DNA of 7,219 bases from DATJOQ01 sp050010455 (lineage in GTDB: Bacteria > Desulfobacterota > Binatia > Binatales > Binataceae), in the NCBI GenBank assembly GCA_050010455.1, contig JBEKLA010000214.1, forward strand, positions 1-7,219, read 5' to 3'. Below the pieces are notes generated by a model that saw only the letters and a list, made by a program, of their open reading frames with translations, was not told where the DNA came from and did no database searches. Shown in pieces: positions 1 to 6,002 of this stretch (within the stretch, counting starts at the first letter, position 1; each line of letters opens with the position of its first letter). The position numbers and the translations under genes are program-made.

Positions 1-423
1 CACCGCTACCAACGTCTCGCGGCGTGACCCACATTGACCGTTGATTTCCGTCGGAACGACCGTTGCGGCATGGTCCACACATCTCTTGATCGAAGGCCTG
101 TTCCGTCGTATTGGCGCGCCAATCGTGTGCGATTCGATCGTAGCCGGTTCCGTTTGATCGCCGCCGACCAATATTGGTTATCGGACCCGTTCATGTCTTG
201 GTTCAGATGGAATTTTCAGCAGGCACAACAGTTTCAAGGGAATTGGGGTTCGGAAAACTCCGGAGTTGGTGGGTCCAGTCTGGGCTGTATAGTTGTTGGT
301 CATGGATTTGCAAGGTCGCCCGGCGGAAGGAGGCGCGTTGCAGGTGACGAATTTGCAAGGCTGCTGCGGTCGCGGATATGCAAAATGTGGCACGCGATCC
401 CCGAGGCAATATGCAGTTGTCGG
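1..423. other. No gene recognised at the left edge
   Basis: This stretch lies 3' of the minus-strand SEC-C gene. Open frames on both strands cross it, but none has a recognisable domain and none has a convincing ribosome binding site. The longest plus-strand frame runs on into the SEC-C gene in antisense, which marks it as a shadow. I see no T-rich hairpin that would serve as a terminator for the SEC-C gene. It may be true intergenic DNA or decayed coding sequence. Confidence 0.5.
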
Positions 424-1425
424 TCAATGGCGCATGGTGGTGGTCGGCACGGAGCCAATGACGGACGCAATTCCTTCCGTGTCGATCGTATTCAATGCCT
501 CGGCAAGCGCGGTATTGTCGGTTGGGAAAGATTCATTCCAAACTGTAGAATTTCCAAATTCATCGACTACCTCCAGTAACCACCCAGCTTTTCCGTCGTC
601 GTAGATCCGGATCTCGACCGTCGTTCCGTCGCGTGACAAGCGCTGACTTAATGGTGATTGAACCGGATAGCGATTATCTTCCAGCACAACTTCGTCAGCT
701 GCGCCATGGCAGCGCTTGTATTTTTTACCTGAGCCGCATGGACAAGGAACATTGCGTCCGACCTTCGGTGTACGGCGAATCGGTTCGGATTGGGTGATGA
801 CAGTTGGCATTTCGCCATGCGCGATTTGCAGTCTCCGCTGCTGCAACCAGTAGCGGTGGATATTACGCACTGAGCTGGCCAGCGAGTCAGCGAATGCTTG
901 GTGCTGCTCGATGCTATCCTGGCGCCGCTCTAGTTCATCCCAGCCATCCTTCGTGCCGTATAGCATGATTGCCGTAAACCATTCGGGATGCTGCGCCAGC
1001 AAAGGGTTCCACATGTCTCGATCAACAGCGATGCCCTTGTAATACCCACTACACCATGAATCTATGATCTGAATCGTTATACCGTCCGCTTTACGCTGAA
1101 AAAAGAGAGGTTCGTACTCGTCAGGCGCGCGGTTCAGTGTGTCGTTGATGTCATTCCAGTGCCGAATGATCAAAGTGATAATGCTCGCCGATTCTACGGC
1201 GTTCGCGAATGTTGGCACGTCTTCGCCATGCTCCGAGTCCCAAATCCATCTCAACATCGAGCTCGGCATCGTCAGGTTTGGTCCTGACGCGAGTGCGGTG
1301 ATGAAACCGTCCATCATTGAGAGGTCCATCGCTTCTTCTGGAACTGAATCGCTGATCAGGAAGTCATCGAGCTGTCCGATTTCGGTTTCAGTCAGAGGAT
1401 GAGCGAGCAATGCGTTGCGTTTCAT
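424..1425 (-). CDS. UPF0149/YecA-like protein with SEC-C zinc motif
   Basis: The product is 333 residues. Residues about 8-165 resemble the UPF0149 (YecA/YgfB) fold: an N-terminal LTETEIGQLDDFL helix, then MDLSMMDGFITALASGP, and later WCSGYYKGI. Residues 223-241 carry the SEC-C motif in full (C228-P-C230-GSGKKYKR-C239-H240). This is the CxCx8CH zinc-binding element also found at the C-terminus of SecA, where it binds SecB and ribosomes. Residues about 245-333 form a further acidic domain (GWLLEVVDEFGNSTVW) that I cannot name. The role is unknown; family members are suspected to assist protein quality control or translocation. The same frame is open upstream to 1677, but that extension reads through a dispersed repeat and looks non-coding. 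I chose ATG 1425, which has a weak GGAAA five bases ahead. ATG 1467 is the alternative. Confidence 0.85.
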   Translation of the reverse strand: MKRNALLAHPLTETEIGQLDDFLISDSVPEEAMDLSMMDGFITALASGPNLTMPSSMLRWIWDSEHGEDVPTFANAVESASIITLIIRHWNDINDTLNRAPDEYEPLFFQRKADGITIQIIDSWCSGYYKGIAVDRDMWNPLLAQHPEWFTAIMLYGTKDGWDELERRQDSIEQHQAFADSLASSVRNIHRYWLQQRRLQIAHGEMPTVITQSEPIRRTPKVGRNVPCPCGSGKKYKRCHGAADEVVLEDNRYPVQSPLSQRLSRDGTTVEIRIYDDGKAGWLLEVVDEFGNSTVWNESFPTDNTALAEALNTIDTEGIASVIGSVPTTTMRH

Positions 1426-1531
1426 TTGTTTTCCAATAGGCTGACATTTCCCAAATGGATGCTCCATCTGGCCAAATCCGGAAAGTACGATAGCTGAAAC
1501 GTCCCCGTCTTTGCATACGAAAAGAGGTTCT

Positions 1532-1630
1532 GGCCTCGCCTTCGGTTCTCCATATGCTTTTGGGGCGCTTCTTTGTGTGTGGGCGAATTGTTGAGCCGGC
1601 AATAAGTAGCAATTCGCCACACGCAGCTTC
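1532..1630. repeat. Palindromic dispersed repeat, copy A
   Basis: About 99 bp that recurs in the same orientation at 4540-4637. The core is almost identical over about 54 bp. It forms a hairpin: left arm GTGTGGGCGAATTG at 1577-1590 and right arm CAATTCGCCACAC at 1610-1622, which is 13 base pairs with one unpaired G, around a 19-base loop containing AATAAGTAG. A flank containing TTCGGTT and GCGCTTCT on the left is also shared with copy B. Intergenic position, a strong hairpin and two copies within 3 kb suggest a REP-like or MITE-like element. It lies about 110 bp upstream of the SEC-C gene start. Confidence 0.75.
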
Positions 1631-1632
1631 TC

Positions 1633-1905
1633 TGAGCAGGTGAAGACGAATGTCGCTAACGGTTTCGAAACTGGCATCGACCGCGAAACGAGTCAGATCG
1701 ATTTTGGCCCGCTGTTCTGCGTTAAGCAGCAGGTTTAGTGGGCTGTCTCAATTTCGCGTCCTCAGTGTCGTCATAGACTTACACGATTGGCTGGTTTTGC
1801 CGAGAGTGGCCGGTTCCGGCCAGTACCGCAAAGACGACGCGCTTGCCCTTCAACCGGCAGTTGGGCTATGCGGATGGCAATGTCAGCAAGATGGAAGCTC
1901 CCGCC
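1633..1905. other. Intergenic stretch with possible gene remnant
   Basis: No intact gene is seen between repeat copy A and the ribosome binding site of the selenoprotein. A plus-strand frame from 1777 to the TAA at 1927-1929 reads smoothly near its end (LPFNRQLGYADGNVSK) and overlaps the selenoprotein start by 13 bases. It has no plausible start and is preceded by a stop at 1774-1776. It could be the 3' tail of a decayed upstream gene; I do not recognise the family. Confidence 0.3.
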
Positions 1906-1912
1906 AAGGAGG
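1906..1912 (+). promoter_or_regulatory. Strong ribosome binding site (selenoprotein start)
   Basis: AAGGAGG, followed by a T that extends the anti-Shine-Dalgarno match, ends four bases before ATG 1917. It fixes the start of the AhpD-like gene and argues against the earlier in-frame ATG at 1650, whose predicted extension has no domain similarity. Confidence 0.8.
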
Positions 1913-1916
1913 TCAT

Positions 1917-2486
1917 ATGCCGCGAGTAAGCGCTGTTCCATATTCAGAAATGGATTCGGAGCTCAAGGCGATCGTTCAGGCCAGTGATGAGGCCCTTAAC
2001 GGCTCGGAGTGGGTCCAGTACTTTTGTCATCCGACCGAGCTCTATAAGAGCTTCGTCAAATTCTATTACGCACACGTGGCGACCGAGGAGTACGGCATCA
2101 GCTGGAAACTCTCCGAGATGATGCGGCACATGGTCGCCGTGCATAATACATGCACCCTTTGAAGAGGCGTCACGTATCCCTCGGCGAGGGAACAAGGCTT
2201 GACGGACGAGATGGTTGCAGCGATTCCGGATTTCCGAGAGAGCTCGCTCTTCACCCCTGCAGAGAAAGCGGCGCTTCGGTTGGCCGATGCAATGGCGGGC
2301 GATCACAAGCAAGCGCCCTACGATGAGATCTTCGCAGAGTTGCGAAAGTATTACAGCGAGGAGCAGATCGTGGCGCTGGGCTGGAAGACTGGTATTTGGC
2401 TCGGTTACGGCCGCTTGGTCCACGCGCTAGACGTGCCGGCGGTCGGCGCTTCGTGTGCAATTCCGCTCAAAACCGCATCTGGCTAA
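1917..2486 (+). CDS. AhpD/carboxymuconolactone decarboxylase-like selenoprotein (Sec82)
   Basis: Read through the in-frame TGA at 2160-2162, this gives 189 residues, normal for a single-domain member of the family. AhpD-like proteins are helical thiol enzymes whose CxxC pair reduces peroxidase partners or related substrates; other relatives are lactone decarboxylases. Here the motif is C79-T-L-U82. The flanks match the family on both sides: MVAVHNTC before it, and AREQGLTDEM after it with the GLT glycine 12 positions past the Sec site. Downstream residues (FTPAEKAALRLADAMAG, then EEQIVALGWKTGIWLGYGRL) also look intact. The frame does not shift across the TGA, and a SECIS-like hairpin follows. 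This is what a selenoprotein shows and a decayed gene usually does not. I infer a cytoplasmic selenol-thiol redox protein of unknown substrate. The alternative is a nonsense mutation or a sequencing error. A P450 gene follows 221 bp later. Confidence 0.8.
2160..2204 (+). promoter_or_regulatory. UGA Sec codon with putative bacterial SECIS hairpin
   Basis: Twenty bases after the UGA, an apical loop GGC (2183-2185) is closed by UCCCUC (2177-2182) and GAGGGA (2186-2191). The stem continues past a single unpaired A at 2176 through G2174-C2193 and U2175-A2192. After an internal loop, CGUC (2168-2171) can pair with GACG (2201-2204). Counting the U of UGA as 1, the loop guanines are at 24 and 25 and the bulged base at 17. 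The well-studied E. coli fdhF SECIS has loop G23-U24 and bulged U17. SelB would bind this loop during translation. The pairing was done by eye and no folding energy was computed. Confidence 0.7.
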
Positions 2487-2707
2487 CGAATTTCCCGCTC
2501 GCGCTCGGCACGGTCTGAGGCTCAAAACGCCTCGAGGACGCAGGCGGGGAGAAGAGTTCGGCTGGGAAGCGACCGCCGAGGAAGCCGAAGAGCGAGCGGC
2601 TGTCGGAACGAGGGTCTAGGCTCGCAATTTTGTTTCGCACTTGCTCACGGGTGGCTTGTGGCGGCGTTTCCGCTCACGCAGAATCACAGGACTGAGGTTT
2701 CACCACC

Positions 2708-3910
2708 ATGAGTGAGCCCGCCAGTGATGTGTATTTCAATCCCTGGGACGAGAAGTTTCGTGCCAATCCGTACGTTCACTACCGGCCGTTGCTGGAAGGG
2801 CCGCCACGCATCCTCAATATGTTCATGCCGATGGCGCTGGTGGCGCGATATGCCGACGTAGTCCGGGTTTTGCGTGATCACGAACACTTTTCCAGCGTCC
2901 CGCCCAGGACTCCGCTGATAGAGGAGCGCATCAAGGTTTTCGGCGATGCACCGTGGGTGCTGTTCGCCGATCCGCCGGTCCATACCAGGCTCCGCAGTCT
3001 GGTCTCGCAGGCCTTTACGCCGCGTCGGATTCGCGCCCTGGAGCCGCTAATTGAGCAGATAACCGACCGGCTCCTCGACCAGGCAGCCGCCAAGGGCGAA
3101 TTCGAAGTGATGGCTGACCTCGCCAATCGCCTGCCTGTGATGGTGATTGCGGAGGTGCTGGGTGTGCCGCCCGACCATTACGAAAGGTTCAAGCGTTGGT
3201 CGGACGCGGTAGTCGAGGCCGATAACACGCTGCCGGGGATGAAGCTGCCGGACTCGGTCAGCGAATCCTTCGGCGCTTTGCGTGCCTACTTCGCCGAGGA
3301 GATCGAAAAGCGGCGCCGACAGCCCGCCGATGACCTGATTAGCGTTCTGGTTACCGCGCGTGAGGAAAAGGAAGCGCTCAGCGAGGAGGAACTGCTGGCG
3401 TTCGTGATGCTGCTTCTGCTCGCGGGAAACGAGACCACCACCGCCCTGATCGGCAATGGCATGCTCGCTTTGGGCAGGAATCCGGATCAGCTCGCGCGTT
3501 TGAGAAAAGAGCCGAATTTGATGCCGAAAGCGATCGAGGAAATGCTTCGTTACGACAGTCCGGTGCAAGCGACAGTTCGCTATCCGAAGGAGGATGTGGA
3601 GCTCAGCGGAGTAAAGATTCCGGCTAAGAGTTTCGTCTTCGTATTGCTCGCCGCAGCTAATCGCGACCCGGCACAGTTCAAAGATCCTGAGACCTTCGAC
3701 ATCGCTCGCGAGCCCAACGACCACGTGTCCTTCGGCGAGAGAATTCATTTTTGCCTGGGTGCGCCACTGGCCAGGCTCGAAGCCGCGATTGCTGTCGGCC
3801 GCGTGCTGGAGCGCTTCCCGCACTTGAGGCTGGCGCAGCCGCTGACGCTCACCTACAAGGGATCCTATTTGCTCCGTGGCCTAACCGCGCTACCAATGGT
3901 TATCGCGTAG
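2708..3910 (+). CDS. Cytochrome P450 (soluble bacterial class)
   Basis: The product is 400 residues, the usual size for soluble bacterial P450s, with no membrane anchor. These haem-thiolate monooxygenases insert oxygen into small organic substrates with electrons from a ferredoxin and its reductase; neither partner is encoded here. Visible motifs in order are a C-helix region with HTRLRSLV, the I-helix oxygen-activation motif A239-G-N-E-T-T244, the K-helix ExxR (E278-M-L-R281) and the haem-ligand loop F342-G-E-R-I-H-F-C349-L-G351, followed by APLARLEAAIA. Cys349 is the haem thiolate. Position 345 is arginine, where the family signature (PROSITE PS00086) demands Gly or Asp. ATG 2708 has GAGG ten bases upstream. 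The substrate cannot be told from sequence; fatty acid, terpenoid or xenobiotic hydroxylation are all possible. Confidence 0.95.
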   Translation: MSEPASDVYFNPWDEKFRANPYVHYRPLLEGPPRILNMFMPMALVARYADVVRVLRDHEHFSSVPPRTPLIEERIKVFGDAPWVLFADPPVHTRLRSLVSQAFTPRRIRALEPLIEQITDRLLDQAAAKGEFEVMADLANRLPVMVIAEVLGVPPDHYERFKRWSDAVVEADNTLPGMKLPDSVSESFGALRAYFAEEIEKRRRQPADDLISVLVTAREEKEALSEEELLAFVMLLLLAGNETTTALIGNGMLALGRNPDQLARLRKEPNLMPKAIEEMLRYDSPVQATVRYPKEDVELSGVKIPAKSFVFVLLAAANRDPAQFKDPETFDIAREPNDHVSFGERIHFCLGAPLARLEAAIAVGRVLERFPHLRLAQPLTLTYKGSYLLRGLTALPMVIA

Positions 3911-3915
3911 CCGCC

Positions 3916-3955
3916 AGCCAGCGCCACCGTCCTCCGCAAAAATTGCCCGCTGGCT
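3916..3955 (+). terminator. Inverted repeat after the P450, possible weak terminator
   Basis: AGCCAGCG (3916-3923) and CGCTGGCT (3948-3955) are perfect complements around a 24-base loop, starting six bases after the P450 stop. No T-run follows, so it is not a standard intrinsic terminator. It may be a processing or mRNA-stability hairpin between the P450 and the small protein downstream, or chance. Confidence 0.3.
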
Positions 3956-4004
3956 TGAAACGCGCTCCTCGCCCTAAGGAAAAGCGACAAAGGAGGAAAA
4001 ACAA

Positions 4005-4196
4005 ATGCCGCTATCACCCGGTGATCTCGAAAAATTGATTATAGCGCTTGACCGCCATACCGCCGCTCTCTTGACAATAGCGGTAGAAACAGTGGCAGCA
4101 AGCTCGACCAGGGCGGTCGATTCGAAGGTCTTCAGCTCTTCGGTTACAAACATTTACCATGAGATGCTCGACGTAGTGAACCAACTTCAGAAATAA
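4005..4196 (+). CDS. Small protein of unknown function (63 aa)
   Basis: ATG 4005 is preceded by AAAGGAGG (3989-3996) at an eight-base spacing, one of the best ribosome binding sites in the window and the main reason to believe this gene. I do not recognise the 63-residue product. It reads as mostly helical: an amphipathic N-terminal segment (SPGDLEKLIIALDRHTAALL), a small-residue stretch (TVAASSTRAVDS), and a second helix ending EMLDVVNQLQK. There is no clear transmembrane segment, signal peptide or cysteine. Helical small proteins of this kind often self-associate or bind a larger partner, but that is only inference. It follows the P450 by 94 bp on the same strand and may be co-transcribed with it. 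Confidence 0.65.
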   Translation: MPLSPGDLEKLIIALDRHTAALLTIAVETVAASSTRAVDSKVFSSSVTNIYHEMLDVVNQLQK

Positions 4197-4300
4197 ACAG
4201 CGGACTCTTTCGCGTTCACGCCCAGCCAGTGGCTTCGACGAACGCACCCCCGTCGACAGCCAAGGTGTCGACTCGTCAGAGCTGTTTCTGCGCCAGGTCA

Positions 4301-4363
4301 AAACACGCGTAAATCCTCTCCAAACAGGCGGAAATCCTGCTCAAACGGGCGGAAAACACTCGG
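4301..4363 (+). repeat. Three 21-bp degenerate tandem repeat units
   Basis: Units start at 4301, 4322 and 4343. Each begins AAAC, followed by a GCG(G/T)AAA core; units 1 and 2 also share AATCCT. A partial fourth unit may start at 4364 (AAAACAG). The period equals seven codons or two helical turns of DNA. In one plus-strand frame, units 2 and 3 read AEILLKR and AENTRKT, but unit 1 carries an in-frame TAA. The repeat could be a decayed heptad-coding stretch or a protein-binding iteron-like site. Confidence 0.55.
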
Positions 4364-4539
4364 AAAACAGTGACTAGTCGGTAACGTTCGCGTCGATCAG
4401 CCCGTCACAGCGTCCCTGTGCTTACACCGGAAAGGCTCATGGACCCAAAAATCGAAATTCGCGGTCGCGCGCGCGTGGCTAGCGCCGCGGTCTACGCTCG
4501 GCCGAACGTGGAGATTTTGACCCCCCCCACACTTGACCC

Positions 4540-4637
4540 GGCCGCGTTCGGTTCCGCCGATGGTTTTGGGCGCTTCTCGTGTGTGGGCGAATTGTTGAGC
4601 CTGGCAATAAGTAGCAATTCGCCCCACACAGGTCTCG
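4540..4637. repeat. Palindromic dispersed repeat, copy B
   Basis: Second copy of the element at 1532-1630, in the same orientation. The hairpin arms are at 4580-4594 (TGTGTGGGCGAATTG) and 4615-4630 (CAATTCGCCCCACACA), which is 15 base pairs with one unpaired C, around a 20-base loop. The loop differs from copy A by one inserted T. It is intergenic, between the small-protein gene and the cyclase gene. Confidence 0.75.
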
Positions 4638-4881
4638 GGCAGCCATGTCGAACAATTTGTCGCAGACATGTTGCTCACCCCCTTTCGGAATACGGGCTTA
4701 TGTGCGCGGCTTCAGTTGACGATTGTACTTCGGCTGGAACTTGGGACGACCGTTCTTGCAAATCGCGCACTTTTGGACCGTGACTATTTGGCCCATTGCA
4801 TCAAGCGGGTATCAGTACACAGGTCGTCGCGAGTAAATGAGTTTTCGCAAATCCAGAAGCTTAAGCCATCTTTCCTTTCAC

Positions 4882-5673
4882 TCAATTGTTTAAGCAGCTG
4901 AGAACGCGCACCGCGACCGGGGCTTCTTTGCCTCGCAAATTTAACGTTCGACTTTCCGCGTCGGGAAACTCATCGGCTGCCGCAGCGTAAACTTGTTCGC
5001 TTAGCAGCACCTCGCCGATCGTCGCATTTGATTGCATCCGCGATGCCGTGTTTACCACGTCTCCGAGCGCGGTGAAGTCGACCGTACCCTCGCCGCCGAC
5101 GTTGCCAACGTATGCGACACCCGAGTTGACAGCGCTCCCGAGCGGCAGCCAGGGCTTGGTGAACTGGCTGTAACCAAGCGCCTTCAAGAGCGCCACTGAA
5201 GCCTTTGCGGCCCGGCGGCGATAGTCGGGGCCGCAGATCCCGGGGATAAACAGGGCCATCACCTCGTCACCAATCAGCTTGTCGATGATCGCGTCATAGC
5301 GGATAAGTGTCTCGGTGGCGGTGCGATAAAAGCGATTCAGCAGCGCGGCCAAAGCTGTCGGCGCGAGTTGCTCGCCGAGCGCGGTCGAGCCACGCACATC
5401 AGCGAACAGCACCGCGATATCCACTTCGAGTCCACCCGGCGGAAGTTGGTCGCAGCATTTTGCGCACAGATTGGGATTCTTGCGCGACGGCGTGAATCCC
5501 ATCATCCCCAGCAGCTTGCCGCCGACCCCGCCGAAGGGGTTGTGACAAAGCTTGCAGCGCGGAGGACTCGGCAGGTGGCGAAACATCCGATGAGCCATAC
5601 GCAGCGGCTCATGTCCTTCGAGCAGGATTCGCCGCCAGCGGACCTCGTTCGCCGCTTGATCCTTGGAGGGCAT
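4882..5673 (-). CDS. Class III adenylate/guanylate cyclase with N-terminal zinc ribbon
   Basis: The product is 263 residues. Residues about 31-75 hold two cysteine pairs (C40-K-L-C43 and C70-A-K-C73, plus C74) around a Gly-rich stretch (FGGVGGKLLG), which looks like a zinc-binding treble. Residues about 84-260 form a class III cyclase domain with all the expected catalytic residues: metal-binding D92 (FADVRGST) and D136 (IGDEVMALF), purine-contacting K132, T201 at the second base-specifying position, and the transition-state pair N208 and R212 (GDVVNTASRM). It should make a cyclic nucleotide, probably cAMP, as a cytoplasmic homodimer. There is no membrane segment. Zinc or redox control through the cysteines is inference. 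ATG 5673 has GGAG five bases upstream. The gene is divergent from the persulfide dioxygenase gene. Confidence 0.92.
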   Translation of the reverse strand: MPSKDQAANEVRWRRILLEGHEPLRMAHRMFRHLPSPPRCKLCHNPFGGVGGKLLGMMGFTPSRKNPNLCAKCCDQLPPGGLEVDIAVLFADVRGSTALGEQLAPTALAALLNRFYRTATETLIRYDAIIDKLIGDEVMALFIPGICGPDYRRRAAKASVALLKALGYSQFTKPWLPLGSAVNSGVAYVGNVGGEGTVDFTALGDVVNTASRMQSNATIGEVLLSEQVYAAAADEFPDAESRTLNLRGKEAPVAVRVLSCLNN

Positions 5674-6002
5674 AAAGACTCCGGCCTCCTGCTCGATGAC
5701 GGCCGCCGCCTCATCATTCGCCCGGAGGAGTAAATGTTACTTAATTGACGTAGCAGATTATCTTATGATAGCCAAGAATGAACCATCGTGCACTGCGAAG
5801 ATGTTTTCCCCGCGGCCGTATCTCCGAATCGGGCCACAGCCCTTAGTAGTCGACCCCTGCGACAGGCACGAGGCCAGGCGGCGAAATCGCGGCCGAGCAG
5901 CCTCGAGAAGAGCGAGGGTCTGTGGTCACCCTCGTTCGATGGCGCGCTCAATAACGACGGAAAAGAGGCGTTGCTGGCTCAAGCGCATAGGAGTTGGAGC
6001 CG
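5674..6002. other. Divergent intergenic region
   Basis: This spacer of 329 bp lies between the divergently oriented cyclase and persulfide dioxygenase genes and must hold the promoters of both. An AT-rich island at about 5731-5780 (containing TTGACG and, nearby, TATCTT and TATGAT) stands out from the GC-rich surroundings, but hexamer spacing is not canonical on either strand, so I do not call a defined promoter. AGGAG at 5989-5993 is the ribosome binding site for the ATG at 6003. No gene is seen. Confidence 0.45.

Larger units (their letters stand above)
4197..4881. other. Gene-poor stretch with repeats
   Basis: This 685-bp stretch separates the small-protein gene from the 3' end of the minus-strand cyclase gene. 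It holds the 21-bp tandem units (4301-4363), a run of eight C bases near 4521-4528 and repeat copy B (4540-4637). Open frames that cross it read straight through the palindromic repeat and show no domain. One short minus-strand frame (4698-4796, 32 codons plus stop) contains a CxxC motif and is only a weak possibility. No RNA gene was recognised. Confidence 0.5.

Noticed and set aside
34..579. Plus-strand 181-codon open frame
   Set aside because: It overlaps the SEC-C gene in antisense, has no RBS, an Arg/Trp/Ser-rich composition and no domain.
1426..1677. N-terminal extension of the SEC-C gene up to 1677
   Set aside because: The extension translates the palindromic repeat found again at 4540-4637, is not domain-like, and lies ahead of better starts at 1425 or 1467.
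2199..2486. Stand-alone gene starting at TTG 2199 after the TGA
   Set aside because: It lacks the N-terminal half and redox motif of the family. The only SD-like GAGGGA upstream is locked in the SECIS-like stem, and the frame is continuous with 1917-2159 across one TGA.
2487..2707. tRNA or other RNA gene between the selenoprotein and the P450
   Set aside because: I looked for a tRNA-Sec or other tRNA cloverleaf and found no acceptor stem or T-loop pattern.
3047..3823. Minus-strand 258-codon open frame
   Set aside because: It is the antisense shadow of the P450, rich in Arg, His and Gln, as expected from GC-rich codon complementarity.
4301..4370. CRISPR array
   Set aside because: Units are contiguous with no spacers, are degenerate and too short; no cas gene is present.
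4418..4783. Plus-strand 121-codon open frame
   Set aside because: It reads through repeat copy B and a poly-C run, with no RBS and no recognisable domain.
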